A stretch of 64,000 bases of DNA from Kangiellaceae bacterium (GTDB taxonomy: Bacteria > Pseudomonadota > Gammaproteobacteria > Enterobacterales > Kangiellaceae), in contig JAPHTP010000087.1 of the NCBI GenBank assembly GCA_026196875.1, forward strand, positions 27,099-91,098. Direction: 5' to 3'. Position numbers and translations under genes: made by a program. Shown here in pieces: positions 29,223 to 38,616 of this stretch; the first letter of the stretch is position 1, and each line of letters begins with the position of its first letter. The notes below the pieces were generated by a model. It did no database searches. It saw only the letters and a program-made list of their open reading frames with translations, and was not told where the DNA came from.

Positions 29223-31364
29223 TTATTCGAGCAGATTTAGTTGAGTGTCGCTATCTGTAGCACGGATTAGATAGATTAACTTTTCATCAGGACTCAATAC
29301 GATGTTGGGATAATAATTAGGGCTATCTACAACATGTTCAATCGATTTTTCTGCGAAACTATAAAAATAGACGGCATTGTTCTTACCAGCTACTTTGTCC
29401 ATAAAATATATGCCTGATTGGACGACAACAAAGTCATTTGTAGAGTAGCCATTGGCAATATATGCTCTGTCTATTAGCAACTCGGTTTGTTTGGTTTGAG
29501 GGTCGTAGCGAAAAATATCTGCGCCTGGTTCAACCCTATAATAGAGCTGTCCGTCCACAGTCTGTTTAGCCATATTGGCTTTGATCAATTCTTCGACTAC
29601 TTCGAGCGGATAGCCAGAAGCTCCCATCTTTAATACTTCAGGTCTACCACTCTCAAAGGATGCTAGGAGGACAGTTTTATCATAGTCTGAGAAGGTTCCT
29701 GCATAGACTTTTTCATCTGCTGGACAGAGCGGCGTATCTTTTCCTGTATTGATATTAACCAGGCGACAGGATCTATCAACAGACAGAAGTGCTTTGTCAG
29801 TACCTTGTTGCCAGTTAAAACTTAGTGGGTAGCGATAGTGTTCCCTTTGATTAAATTCTTTTAATTGGTAAGTTGTACCATTCTGATAGCGCCATAACTC
29901 TACATGATAGTTAGGCTTGAGCGAGGCAAAAAGTAGCCCTGAGTCACCAAGCCCTTCAATAGCCCTTATCGCCAGGCCATTGTTGGCAATAACATTAACT
30001 GCCGCATCGCCATTTTTTCTAGGGTTATTTATACTGATGATTTCCGATGTAAGAGAGGAAAGTCCCCATTCCTGTTGTAAAATAAACTGGTTTTTCCCTG
30101 GAATTTTTAACGGCCAGTAACCCAAAAATCTTGTATCGGAAATACGATCTATTTGCTCAGATTCTATATGATAACTTGAGAGGTAACCTTTGTTATCGAC
30201 AAAATAGACAGCCTTGCTATCGTCACTAAAACTGATTTTTATTGCATATTCACTAAGTGGCGCTTCTGTTCTATAAAAAGTTTTTGTGGGTAGGTGGTAT
30301 AAGACTAACCGATTATCAAGATAACCTTCAGTCCGGATTATGCCAAGCCAGTTGCGATCGGGAGATAGGCTAAGCGCAATATCGCCGTTACTTTTAATTG
30401 CTGGAGAACTGATAGCAGTAGTTTCACCGGTATCAATACGATATGAGAAAATCCTATTAGGGGCCCATGACGCTGACCTAACGGTGTAATAGAACAGATT
30501 GTCGTTATACCAACTGACTTCAGGAGAAAGGTTAAATCGTTGGAGTGAAATAACTCGACGTGGATTCTTTGCGGTCAGAGTTATTACGTCGAAATCAGCT
30601 ATGTATATACCTTCTTCGTCATGCTTTAAACGCCTAAAAGCAATATATTTATTACTCGGAGAAATGCTAACGAAGTTATCATTGTTGTTGTTTGAGTCGA
30701 AAACCTTAGTCGCTGCTAATTTTTGTCCCACAATATTTGAATAAAGCTCCCAAGACTTTGTTTGTATTTTTCGGTGCGAGTATAAAAGTATTTTTCCATC
30801 GCTACTTATTGCTGGACTTTGTTCTCGGCCATCTTCAAAAGTTAATTGTGTTGTTTGGATATGGCTTGGACTTAAATAAAAGTAGTGGCGCAAGATTATG
30901 CCAGCTAAACCCAAAATTAAAAATATTGCGATGAATTTTAGGCGCTTTAACTTGGGTAGTTTCTGATTATCTGCCGCATTTGGACTTTTATTTTTATCAA
31001 GCTTTTCAGGCACAGCTGGTTGAGGCTGGACTGTGGGTATTATCGGGGCTAGTAATCGATAGCCATTGCCGTTACGTCCAGTTACGGTATGAAAGTACTT
31101 GGTATCGGGGTCTAGTTTAGCGAATGACTGGCGTAAACTATAGATATGATTATTAATCGTATGATTTGAAGTTGTTGTATTTTGCCAAACAGATTCACGC
31201 AAATCATCCCGGGTAACGAGCTTTCCACCGTTGCTGGCAAAAAAGCAAAGCACTTTCATTGCCATCGATTGAATTTCTATTTTTTGTTCTGCAAGTGCCA
31301 ATTGATCAGCGCTAGGATCAACAAGTACATTGCCAACTTGAAACTGGGCAGAGAAATTACTCAT
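29223..31364 (-). CDS. CadC-type membrane transcription regulator with beta-propeller sensor
   Basis: A 713-residue one-component regulator. Residues 1-110 form an OmpR/PhoB winged helix (VTRDDLRESVWQNTTTSNHTINNHIYSLRQSF, then TVTGRNGNGYRLLAP). A linker rich in Pro and Lys and one transmembrane helix (about 144-165, FIAIFLILGLAGIILRHYF) follow. Residues about 170-713 contain PD40/TolB-like propeller repeats (EQSPAISSDGKILLYSHR, FVSISPSNKYIAFRR, ALSLSPDRNWLGII). The periplasmic propeller probably senses a ligand or protein. It lies directly downstream, in genome order, from the divergent amidohydrolase and upstream of the collagenase, so both are candidate targets. Confidence 0.85.
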   Translation of the reverse strand: MSNFSAQFQVGNVLVDPSADQLALAEQKIEIQSMAMKVLCFFASNGGKLVTRDDLRESVWQNTTTSNHTINNHIYSLRQSFAKLDPDTKYFHTVTGRNGNGYRLLAPIIPTVQPQPAVPEKLDKNKSPNAADNQKLPKLKRLKFIAIFLILGLAGIILRHYFYLSPSHIQTTQLTFEDGREQSPAISSDGKILLYSHRKIQTKSWELYSNIVGQKLAATKVFDSNNNNDNFVSISPSNKYIAFRRLKHDEEGIYIADFDVITLTAKNPRRVISLQRFNLSPEVSWYNDNLFYYTVRSASWAPNRIFSYRIDTGETTAISSPAIKSNGDIALSLSPDRNWLGIIRTEGYLDNRLVLYHLPTKTFYRTEAPLSEYAIKISFSDDSKAVYFVDNKGYLSSYHIESEQIDRISDTRFLGYWPLKIPGKNQFILQQEWGLSSLTSEIISINNPRKNGDAAVNVIANNGLAIRAIEGLGDSGLLFASLKPNYHVELWRYQNGTTYQLKEFNQREHYRYPLSFNWQQGTDKALLSVDRSCRLVNINTGKDTPLCPADEKVYAGTFSDYDKTVLLASFESGRPEVLKMGASGYPLEVVEELIKANMAKQTVDGQLYYRVEPGADIFRYDPQTKQTELLIDRAYIANGYSTNDFVVVQSGIYFMDKVAGKNNAVYFYSFAEKSIEHVVDSPNYYPNIVLSPDEKLIYLIRATDSDTQLNLLE

Positions 31365-31427
31365 GGTTAGTACAACTTAAAGGGTTCAGTTTGTTTATAT
31401 AAACTTTGTATTAAGATACAAGTCTGA

Positions 31428-31439
31428 ATTGTGCACAAT
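31428..31439. promoter_or_regulatory. ATTGTGCACAAT palindrome (copy 1)
   Basis: A perfect 12-bp palindrome in the divergent region between the propeller regulator (start 31364) and the exported amidohydrolase (start 31545). The same 12 bases recur at 55244-55255 before the POT-like transporter. It is a candidate operator of an unidentified regulator. Confidence 0.55.
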
Positions 31440-31544
31440 AAAACAAAACTCTTCAAGATAATATAATGTGAATCTATATTTACATATTGCTGGTTGCTGT
31501 ATATTATATGTGTGACTTTCCTGATCCAAACTAGGTGTGCAATT

Positions 31545-32969
31545 ATGAGTAGAATGCTGTTTTCCGGGTTATTGTTTAAATTTCTTGCTGCTGTTAGCTT
31601 GCTTTGGACTGTTAATTTGTGGGCTAAAGATAGTGAATTTATTCAATATCAGCATAAGCAGTTAGCGATAAAAAATGTGACTCTAATAGATGGCACCGGC
31701 GAAAAGACCCGTTACAACCAAACAGTCATTTTAGAGTCCGGGAAAGTAAAAGCTATCGGTAAGACTGAAGAACTAAAGGTTTTTGAAGGCATAAAGATCA
31801 TTGATGGCAAAGGTAAAACCCTAATTCCCGGACTGGTAATGATGCATGAACATATGTTTTATCCAACTGGAAAAGCAAATTATACTGAAATGCTCTACAG
31901 CTTCCCAAGGCTATATCTTGCCGGCGGCGCGACAACCATAAGAACTGCTGGAACTACCGCTCCGTATGCCGATCTGAACTTAAAGGATGCGATAGCAAAG
32001 GGTAAAAGCATAGGTCCTGATATTGATGTAACCGCGCCATATCTGAACGGACCAGGTTTACCGATTCTTAAGGTCAAGCCGTTGAGAAATGCTGAGAACG
32101 CGCGCGCAATGATGGAATATTGGAGTTCTGAAGGGGTAACTTCGTATAAGGCTTACATGCATATTCGCCAAGATGAGCTGGCTGAAGTTATAAAGCAGGC
32201 GCATAAACGCAAACAGAAGGTTACCGCGCATTTATGCTCAATTACTTATCGTGAGGCCGCAGAATTAGGCATAGATAACTTAGAACATGGTTTTTTTGCT
32301 TCCACGGATTTCGTAAAAAACAAAAAGAAAAATGAATGTCCTCGGAAGGGAGTACATCAGTCGTTGGTTGATCTAGATATTAATTCAAAAGAAGTGAATG
32401 AACTGATTGAGTTCCTGGTTCAAAAGGGAGTCACAATAACTTCTACGTTACCGGTATTCGAGACTTATACAAAAGGTAGGCCGAAAGCTTACCCGGAGGC
32501 CTTGCAAGCTCTAATTCCGCAGGTGCGAGATCAATATGAGTCTCGCTGGGAAAAGATTGCCAAACAAGAAAATGCTACCTGGCCGATAGTGTTTAAAAAA
32601 ATGATGGCACTGGAAAAGAAATTCGTTGAAGCGGGAGGAAAATTAATGGCCGGAACTGATCCAACCGGATATGGTGGAGTAATCGCAGGTTTTTCCAACC
32701 AACGAGTAGTAGAACTACTGGTAGAAGCGGGTTTCGATGTTGAGCAGGCGATTAAAATTTCTTCGCTTAATGCTGCAAACTACTTAGAGCGCGGAAAATT
32801 AATAGGTTCGATTGAAGTTGGCAAAAGGGCGGATCTCGTTTTGATTGATGGCGACTTAAAAGCCGAGCCAGCAGCTATAAGAAATATGGAAATAGTGTTC
32901 AAAGAAGGTGTTGGATATAGTTCTAAAAAGCTGATCGAAGCGACAAAGTCGGTGGTGGGCTTGCATTAA
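31545..32969 (+). CDS. Exported metal-dependent amidohydrolase
   Basis: A 474-residue amidohydrolase-superfamily protein with a signal peptide (core FSGLLFKFLAAVSLLWTVNLWA), so it acts outside the cytoplasm. Motifs are LIPGLVMMHEHMFYP (the HxH metal pair), SYKAYMHI (the bridging Lys position), VTAHLCS and NLEHGFFAS (metal His), and MAGTDPTGYGG (catalytic Asp). The closest known groups are imidazolonepropionase-like and Xaa-Pro dipeptidase-type (prolidase/CAP) hydrolases; the substrate is not certain. ATG 31545 with AGGTG upstream is preferred over the upstream ORF extension. A 12-bp palindrome lies about 110 bases upstream. Its neighbour collagenase makes a peptide substrate attractive. Confidence 0.85.
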   Translation: MSRMLFSGLLFKFLAAVSLLWTVNLWAKDSEFIQYQHKQLAIKNVTLIDGTGEKTRYNQTVILESGKVKAIGKTEELKVFEGIKIIDGKGKTLIPGLVMMHEHMFYPTGKANYTEMLYSFPRLYLAGGATTIRTAGTTAPYADLNLKDAIAKGKSIGPDIDVTAPYLNGPGLPILKVKPLRNAENARAMMEYWSSEGVTSYKAYMHIRQDELAEVIKQAHKRKQKVTAHLCSITYREAAELGIDNLEHGFFASTDFVKNKKKNECPRKGVHQSLVDLDINSKEVNELIEFLVQKGVTITSTLPVFETYTKGRPKAYPEALQALIPQVRDQYESRWEKIAKQENATWPIVFKKMMALEKKFVEAGGKLMAGTDPTGYGGVIAGFSNQRVVELLVEAGFDVEQAIKISSLNAANYLERGKLIGSIEVGKRADLVLIDGDLKAEPAAIRNMEIVFKEGVGYSSKKLIEATKSVVGLH

Positions 32970-33073
32970 TTGATTAGCAATTTGCCGAAGTCTGATCGCC
33001 ACTATCCTATTGCTGTTTTGGTCGAAAAGTAGCATTATCTGGCTAACTAAAAAGTATTAAGTTGGCCAAAATA

Positions 33074-33706
33074 ATGCCAGAAAATAGTGTTATAACTCCA
33101 AAACAGCAAAGAAGCCTGGAAACTCAGCGTAAATTGCTAAACGCTTTACACTTCTGTTTAAAAGACAAGTTTTTTGAGCATATAACAATTCAAGAACTTG
33201 CTCAAAATGCAGGCGTTTCAGTTGGGACTTTTTACCGCAGATTTAAGGATAAAGAGTCTTTACTGCCTTTGCTATACCAAGACTTTGGTCAAAGGCTTTC
33301 CTGTTGGGTCGACTCCTTGGAAAAACTAGAATTTAAGTCGTTAAAGCAGGTGCTTGAAACATTATCAATCGAAACGTGGCAGTTTTTAGAAGAGAATAAA
33401 AGCGTGTTTCGTACTTTGCATTTAAATTCTCGCTTACAAACAGAACTGTTGGATTCAGATACGTCGGTCGACCGCAAGGTCATTTACCAACGCTTATCTA
33501 ACATTATTTTATGTTTTAAAAAAGAAATAACTGTCGCAGGTAAAACCAATGCGGCGGACTCTGTTATTTTTATCATTATTACTAGCTTGCTCGACAAGGT
33601 CTTATATCCTGATTTAACACCGGCTATTGCAAGCAAACTAGAGGTAAACAAGTTCGCTAAAGAACTTCCTAAGATTCTTCTACCGTATCTAACAGCCGAA
33701 AAATAG
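33074..33706 (+). CDS. TetR-family transcriptional regulator
   Basis: A 210-residue repressor-type protein with a TetR helix-turn-helix: TIQELAQNAGVSVGTFYRRFKDKESLLPLLY. The C-terminal domain is helical without recognisable ligand motifs. ATG 33074 (MPENSVITPKQQRS) is chosen over TTG 33062. The gene is followed after 31 bases by an exported RidA gene, so the pair may form an operon. The preceding amidohydrolase lies about 100 bases upstream and may also be under its control. Confidence 0.85.
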   Translation: MPENSVITPKQQRSLETQRKLLNALHFCLKDKFFEHITIQELAQNAGVSVGTFYRRFKDKESLLPLLYQDFGQRLSCWVDSLEKLEFKSLKQVLETLSIETWQFLEENKSVFRTLHLNSRLQTELLDSDTSVDRKVIYQRLSNIILCFKKEITVAGKTNAADSVIFIIITSLLDKVLYPDLTPAIASKLEVNKFAKELPKILLPYLTAEK

Positions 33707-33737
33707 AAAAATTTACCGACTAATAAGGAGCAAACGT

Positions 33738-34208
33738 ATGCGAACATCAATAACGGTACTTATTGGGATTGCTTTTATATTAACTCTAGCTGCCTCCACC
33801 AAAGTTTTTGCCAATTCAACCACAAAGCAGGTTGAACATTTAAATTCGAAACCAGCCGATCCTGCGTTACCTTTTACCGAAATTGTAAAAGTAGGCAATA
33901 CACTTTATATGTCCGGTCAAATCGGAATCGATCCAAAAACGTCGAAATTGGCTAACCAGTCTTTCGAGGCGGAAGCTAATCAAACTATGTCGAATATTAA
34001 GCGCACGTTAGAACGCTACGGTTACTCAATGGATAATGTGGTCAAGTGTTTAATTATGCTTACCGATATTAATGACTACAAAGCATTCAATAAAGTTTAT
34101 TCTTCTTATTTTAAGGCGCCTTATCCAGCACGCAGTGCAATGGCAATTAAAGAGTTAGTTTTTGGTGCTAGAGTTGAAGTGGAGTGTATTGGATACGCGA
34201 AGGAATAA
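33738..34208 (+). CDS. Exported RidA-family protein
   Basis: A 156-residue RidA/YjgF/UK114 fold protein, with PFTEIVKVGNTLYMSGQIG, the VVKCLIMLTDINDYKAFNKVY stretch and PARSAMAI with the conserved Arg. Typical RidA proteins deaminate reactive enamines in the cytosol. This one has an N-terminal signal peptide (MRTSITVLIGIAFILTLAASTKVFA), so it is exported, which suggests a different job such as enamine/imine clearance in the periplasm or a structural role. AAGGAGC precedes ATG 33738. It lies behind a TetR gene. Confidence 0.85.
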   Translation: MRTSITVLIGIAFILTLAASTKVFANSTTKQVEHLNSKPADPALPFTEIVKVGNTLYMSGQIGIDPKTSKLANQSFEAEANQTMSNIKRTLERYGYSMDNVVKCLIMLTDINDYKAFNKVYSSYFKAPYPARSAMAIKELVFGARVEVECIGYAKE

Positions 34209-34258
34209 TCACAAGGTGCGAATTTATTCAGAGGCCCTGGTTGCGCTACCCCAAAAGA

Positions 34259-34825
34259 CTAAAATGGGCAAGAAGACAAGCCTGCTTGACTTCCACAAAC
34301 GTAAACTTGTCCGTCTCTCGAGTCATATTGAATGATCAACAGTGCGCTCGACCTTCCTTGTGAATCTCCGTTGTCGCGATATACGAAGCTGCATACCCTG
34401 TTACCTGTATGTCGATAGGTCTGAAATGAGTTTGAAGCGCCCGTACCGGCAGTCATAGATGTGTTAAGGATACCGTTCCAGACACCTTGGCAGCCGGCGT
34501 TGCCGCGGCCAATATTTTCGTTTCCATTGCCTTTATCAATCCCGATTGGAAATCCAATATTGTTTGTATCAACGTTTCCTTGACCGAAATTTGGCAAGTT
34601 TTGTACTCTTATAGTTCTATTTTGAATTTGAAAGGTTAATTGAACAAACTTCACCGCACTTCTAAAATCTGCGGCAGTTGACTTTACTTTTGATAGCTCA
34701 GCTTCATCTTGAATATTGACCATCTTTGCAATGATCCAAGCGCCTAGTATACTGATAACGACCAAAGTAACTAATAGCTCGATAAGTGAAAATCCTGCTT
34801 CGAACCTTCTATTTAATTGCATCAT
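34259..34825 (-). CDS. Type IV pilin-like (pseudopilin) protein
   Basis: A 188-residue protein with a class III prepilin leader: 11 residues (MMQLNRRFEAG), then FSLIELLVTLVVISILGAWI with Glu at +5 after the G/F cleavage site. The rest is a globular C-terminal domain with a Cys pair in the final segment (VYVCGSQAGLSSCPF). It could be a minor pilin or a type II secretion pseudopilin. No other pilus or secretion gene is nearby, so it is a stand-alone gene, processed by a prepilin peptidase encoded elsewhere. Confidence 0.8.
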   Translation of the reverse strand: MMQLNRRFEAGFSLIELLVTLVVISILGAWIIAKMVNIQDEAELSKVKSTAADFRSAVKFVQLTFQIQNRTIRVQNLPNFGQGNVDTNNIGFPIGIDKGNGNENIGRGNAGCQGVWNGILNTSMTAGTGASNSFQTYRHTGNRVCSFVYRDNGDSQGRSSALLIIQYDSRDGQVYVCGSQAGLSSCPF

Positions 34826-35021
34826 ATACCAGTAAAGCTGCCCCCCAAACCTAAAGTTAACTCGACTTTATTCCATTTGTAGATTTAACTTACCATCAGA
34901 ACTATTATACTAAAGTAATAAAATAAACCATCTAATGCAAATTCGCACATCGATCAGGTTTGGCAGCTTAAACTTTTTAGATAGCGTTTTTGCTATAGCA
35001 GAGATATATGGGACGACGACT

Positions 35022-35723
35022 ATGACAAAAAATGAAGTGATCAAATTACTAAAGGAAAACCAGAACCAGCGAGGTATAGATAATTGGAACAAAATGAAAA
35101 ATACCGCCGGTCTCAAAAGTTATGGAATTGGACTCACTCAATTGCGCAAGTTAGCTAAGAAAGTAGGCCGCAGCCACGAATTATCCTTGGAGTTATGGGA
35201 AACTGATATTTATGATGCCAAAACGATTGCTTTGTTGATAGATGAGCCTAAGAAAATTACAAAGGAGCAAGCGGAGAGTCAAGTTGAAGGAGTAGGTGCC
35301 GGTTTGTTTGCACATGTATTTAGTTCATGTGATGCAACTTTAGCAAAGTCACCTATTGCTTTTGACCTTGCAAATGAGTGGCTGGCAACTGGGCACGAAT
35401 TAAGGCGGCGATGTGGCTACGGTCTTCTCTACGAGTTATCGAAAAACAAACGTAATAAGTCGCTAACAGATGAATATTTTTTACAGTGCATTGAAGACAT
35501 TAACGGCAAGGTATTTAATGTAGAAGAAACTCCTACTATGCGTTGTGCTATGGGGGGAGCACTAATGGGAATAGGCAAAAGAAACAAGGTGCTTAACAAA
35601 CGAGCTATTGAAGTAGCGAAAGCTGTTGGTCCGATAGATTTCAATGAAGATGGAGGTAAGTGCGAACCCTTAGATGTACTTAAGCACCTTACTAACGAAA
35701 GTCTTCAGAAGAAGTTAGCCTAG
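35022..35723 (+). CDS. DNA alkylation repair protein (AlkD-like)
   Basis: The 233-residue HEAT-like repeat protein resembles AlkC/AlkD glycosylases: YGIGLTQLRKLAKKVGRSHELSLELWETDIYDAKTIALLI at the N-terminal third, then ELRRRCGYGLLYELSKN. It would remove alkylated bases from DNA without flipping them. ATG 35022 aligns with relatives; the ORF extends upstream to 34935 without support. The segment near the end, AMGGALMGIGKRNKVLNKRAIEVAKAVGPIDF, is typical of the subfamily. The exact substrate is unknown. Its Shine-Dalgarno is weak. Confidence 0.8.
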   Translation: MTKNEVIKLLKENQNQRGIDNWNKMKNTAGLKSYGIGLTQLRKLAKKVGRSHELSLELWETDIYDAKTIALLIDEPKKITKEQAESQVEGVGAGLFAHVFSSCDATLAKSPIAFDLANEWLATGHELRRRCGYGLLYELSKNKRNKSLTDEYFLQCIEDINGKVFNVEETPTMRCAMGGALMGIGKRNKVLNKRAIEVAKAVGPIDFNEDGGKCEPLDVLKHLTNESLQKKLA

Positions 35724-35849
35724 AGTAAAAATTAGCCAAGATTAAAAGTTAATAGTTATCTCATCTATAATAGCTTTGGGTTTGTAATTAATGTTTTTTA
35801 ATCTCAATTTGGATCTAGTCACAAACTGGTAATAAAAAAGGAGTATTGG

Positions 35850-36014
35850 TTGTCTATTCTTCATGGAAATTATGACGAGGTGTTGTTTGTGAAGACAACA
35901 GACGATGATACTAACAAGAAACACAATGATAAACTGCAAGAGCAATTTGTAAACGTGATGATTGCAGTTATGTTTGTGTTGCTGTTGATTATTTTTGCAT
36001 TAGTTCCTAAATAA
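35850..36014 (+). CDS. Small single-pass membrane protein (54 residues)
   Basis: A TTG-started ORF with AAGGAG exactly six bases before the start. The peptide has a charged N-terminal half (VKTTDDDTNKKHNDKLQEQ) and one C-terminal transmembrane helix (VMIAVMFVLLLIIFALV) ending PK. The strong Shine-Dalgarno and the clear TM architecture make it more likely real than chance. An imperfect hairpin lies just after the stop (36015-36041). It lies between the AlkD-like gene and phaC. No homologue is known to me and function is unknown. Confidence 0.6.
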   Translation: MSILHGNYDEVLFVKTTDDDTNKKHNDKLQEQFVNVMIAVMFVLLLIIFALVPK

Positions 36015-36161
36015 AACCGACCTTCTGATAAAGTCAGTTTTCTAAGGGCTGCTAAGAAGTTAGTAGAGAACTTTTATAGATATAAAAAGCTCTTTAGATT
36101 AACTAATAGACAAAAGTCAGAGTAGCTTTTGTTTACCAAGAGTAGTTGTTAACAAACCGTT

Positions 36162-37955
36162 TTATAAAGGATCGATTCGCTGCTTAACATAACTACCGGG
36201 GGCATCTTCAATTACTTTCAGTTTTCCTTCTCCAGGGATCCTTGCTTCAACTTTGCCATCGTTTAGTTTCAAAATCCAATCTTGCCAGTCATTCCACCAA
36301 CTTCCTTTAACACGCTTCGCGTTTTTAAGCCATTGATCAGGTTTAGCAGGGAAGTCATTTTCGTTTACCCAGTGATCATATTTTCCTTTACTTGGCGGGT
36401 TGATTATACCAGCTATATGACCTGACTCTCCCATAATAAAACGAGTTTTTTTACCATGATTTTTAGCGCCTAAATATGTGGATTCCCATTTCGCAATATG
36501 ATCGAGGCGAGGCGACACAAAGTATGCAGAAGATTTTATGTCCTGTAGATTTATCGGGGTGTTATTTATGCTAATGCTTCCGGGTTTTACTAAGTTATTG
36601 TGAAAATATAACTCGCGAAGTACAAATTTGTGTAGAGCCGCGGGGATATTAGTGCTATCTGAGCTCCAATAAAGTAAATCGAAAGCTGAAGGTTTTTCTC
36701 CTTTCAGATAGTTGTTTACAAAATAATTCCAATACAGCTCATTTTCTCTGAGTAAATTAAATGTAACCGCCATGGCTCGACCATCAAAAACACCTTGCTT
36801 TTCCATAGCGTTTTCAATAGCGGTTAAGGTTTTGTCATTAATGAAAACACCGATATCACCTTGATGCGTGAAATCTAGCAACGTGGCGAAGTATGTTGTA
36901 GTGGCGATCCGGTTATCGCCAATCGCCGCAAGGTATGCTGCGGTAGTAGCTAGAAGTGTGCCGCCAAGGCAATAGCCAATGCAATTTATCGAAGATTGTC
37001 CAGTTTCTAGTTCTACCTGATCAAGTGCTTCGATAACCGCTAAGTTTACGAAGTCTTCAAATGAAGTATCACTATAGTTTTCGTCAGGATTAACCCAGGA
37101 GATCATGAATGTATCATGGCATTGTTCTAGCGCCCACTTCACCCACGAGTTCTTTTCACGAAGATCGAGGACATAATATTTATTGATCCACGGTGGAACA
37201 ATGAGCAATGGACGTTTGAACACTTTCTTCTGAGTAGGCGTATAGTGAATGAGTTGAAATAAGGAATTCTGATATACCACTTTACCTTTGGTAGCGGCGA
37301 TGTTTTCACCAAGTTTAAACGCAGTATTGTCACTAATTTGAATATTTACAGCATCTACACTTTTCTTTAAGTCCTGCTGGAATTGCTCGAGTCCGTTAAT
37401 TAAATTCTCGCCATTTGATTCTATAGTTTTTCGTAAGATTTCAGGATTAGTCGCAACAAAATTGGACGGTGACATGGCATTCACCCATTGCCGAAGATAG
37501 AATTCCAGCTTTGATCTTAGATCGGGTGTGAGTCCTTCGCTTTCCTCAATGATTTCCAGGATAAATTCACTATTGAGTAAGTAGCATTGTTTTATATAAT
37601 CATACAGTACGTTTTGCTCCCATTCTTCGTCGCTAAAACGGCTGTCACCGGGAGCTGGCTCTATTACAGCGTTAGTTTTTTGCCCTAAGCTTTTGGCAAA
37701 TGAATTTTGAGTTAACTCGATATGCTTTTTCCAAAGAGCTAGTTGCTTTGAGACAACCTTTTGAGTGTCACCCAACTTACCTTCGGAGAATTGTTTGAAA
37801 GCATCAAGTAAGTCCTGCGAAATAGCGTGAGTGACTTCATTATCGTGAGTTGGGACATTTTGTAAATGCGCGATAGCTTGGCTGTTCCATTGATTTAGCC
37901 AGTCATAAGCATTAGAAATAGCTTGGCTAGTTATCGCTTCTTGCCATTTATTCAT
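36162..37955 (-). CDS. phaC: Class I poly(3-hydroxyalkanoate) synthase
   Basis: The 597-residue polymerase makes polyhydroxyalkanoate from (R)-3-hydroxyacyl-CoA. The PhaC N-terminal domain is followed by the alpha/beta-hydrolase core. The lipase-like box GYCLGGTLLATTAAYLAA carries the catalytic Cys329, and the active-site Asp and His are in SPRLDHIAKW and GESGHIAGI. Length fits class I. The phasin gene lies upstream on the same strand with a hairpin between them. It is downstream of the liu-supplied acetyl-CoA/acetoacetyl-CoA pool, but the reductase phaB is not in the window. Confidence 0.93.
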   Translation of the reverse strand: MNKWQEAITSQAISNAYDWLNQWNSQAIAHLQNVPTHDNEVTHAISQDLLDAFKQFSEGKLGDTQKVVSKQLALWKKHIELTQNSFAKSLGQKTNAVIEPAPGDSRFSDEEWEQNVLYDYIKQCYLLNSEFILEIIEESEGLTPDLRSKLEFYLRQWVNAMSPSNFVATNPEILRKTIESNGENLINGLEQFQQDLKKSVDAVNIQISDNTAFKLGENIAATKGKVVYQNSLFQLIHYTPTQKKVFKRPLLIVPPWINKYYVLDLREKNSWVKWALEQCHDTFMISWVNPDENYSDTSFEDFVNLAVIEALDQVELETGQSSINCIGYCLGGTLLATTAAYLAAIGDNRIATTTYFATLLDFTHQGDIGVFINDKTLTAIENAMEKQGVFDGRAMAVTFNLLRENELYWNYFVNNYLKGEKPSAFDLLYWSSDSTNIPAALHKFVLRELYFHNNLVKPGSISINNTPINLQDIKSSAYFVSPRLDHIAKWESTYLGAKNHGKKTRFIMGESGHIAGIINPPSKGKYDHWVNENDFPAKPDQWLKNAKRVKGSWWNDWQDWILKLNDGKVEARIPGEGKLKVIEDAPGSYVKQRIDPL

Positions 37956-37989
37956 TGCTTTTACTCTTAGGAAATTTAATTAGATATTG

Positions 37990-38040
37990 AAAAAAGCCCT
38001 CAAACAAAGTTAAGTGGAGAATCTTGTGTTGTCGGGCTTT
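37990..38040 (-). terminator. Attenuator-like hairpin between phasin and phaC
   Basis: On the reverse strand AAAGCCC (forward 38034-38040) pairs with GGGCTTT (forward 37993-37999), enclosing about 34 bases, with a T run after it. It lies after the phasin stop and before phaC, so it could terminate most transcripts and set a high phasin-to-synthase ratio. Confidence 0.55.
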
Positions 38041-38053
38041 GGTGGATGAAAAA

Positions 38054-38434
38054 TTAAGCCGCTTTAGTTTTTGCTTTTGGTGCAGCTTGACTTTGAGATG
38101 TTGTATTCACTGCTTCCTTCATTAGATCTTCTACTTCACTTTTAAACTGATTGCCAATATCAGAGAGCCGTTTAGCATCTTCAAGAAGTTTTTGGTTTAG
38201 ATCGTTCATAAACTCCATTTCGCTTTTTGCAAAGTCTTGAACAGTTTGTGCGTCCTCAACTTGTATTGCAGATTTAATACGTTTTAAACCAATTTCTGAG
38301 TATGCTTTAACGGACTCAACTTGAAATTCGTTTAACTTCTCTAGTTGACTTACAAAGGCTTGGTTGATTTGCTTGAGAGGACTAAAAAATAACTTAGTTT
38401 GGTCAGCAAAGGTTTCAAACAACTTATCGTTCAT
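38054..38434 (-). CDS. Phasin-family granule protein
   Basis: A 126-residue helical protein of the phasin family that coats polyhydroxyalkanoate granules. Features are FADQTKLFFSPLKQINQAFVSQLEKLNEFQVE and the repeated coiled-coil-like helices after it, ending in a Lys/Ala-rich tail (SQAAPKAKTKAA) common in PHA proteins. ATG 38434 has CGGAG nine bases upstream; the longer TTG start at 38464 is less likely. It precedes phaC on the same strand, as in many PHA loci. Confidence 0.82.
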   Translation of the reverse strand: MNDKLFETFADQTKLFFSPLKQINQAFVSQLEKLNEFQVESVKAYSEIGLKRIKSAIQVEDAQTVQDFAKSEMEFMNDLNQKLLEDAKRLSDIGNQFKSEVEDLMKEAVNTTSQSQAAPKAKTKAA

Positions 38435-38616
38435 TTCCGTGTTCTCCGGTTGATTAGATTGCAAAATTTAAAATTAGTAAAACTAGATTTTCTTATTTGC
38501 TAGTTAATCTAGACTCGGAATGTGACAAGTCTGTGATGTTATTTGACAGCTAGATGAAGAAATAGAAAATCATCTCAATTGTCTTCTTTGATACGCTTGA
38601 AATTTTGAATGCTGAG

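Noticed and set aside
34935..35021. Longer N-terminus for the AlkD-like protein
   Set aside because: The extension to 34935 reads through the spacer, lacks homology and has no better Shine-Dalgarno than ATG 35022.
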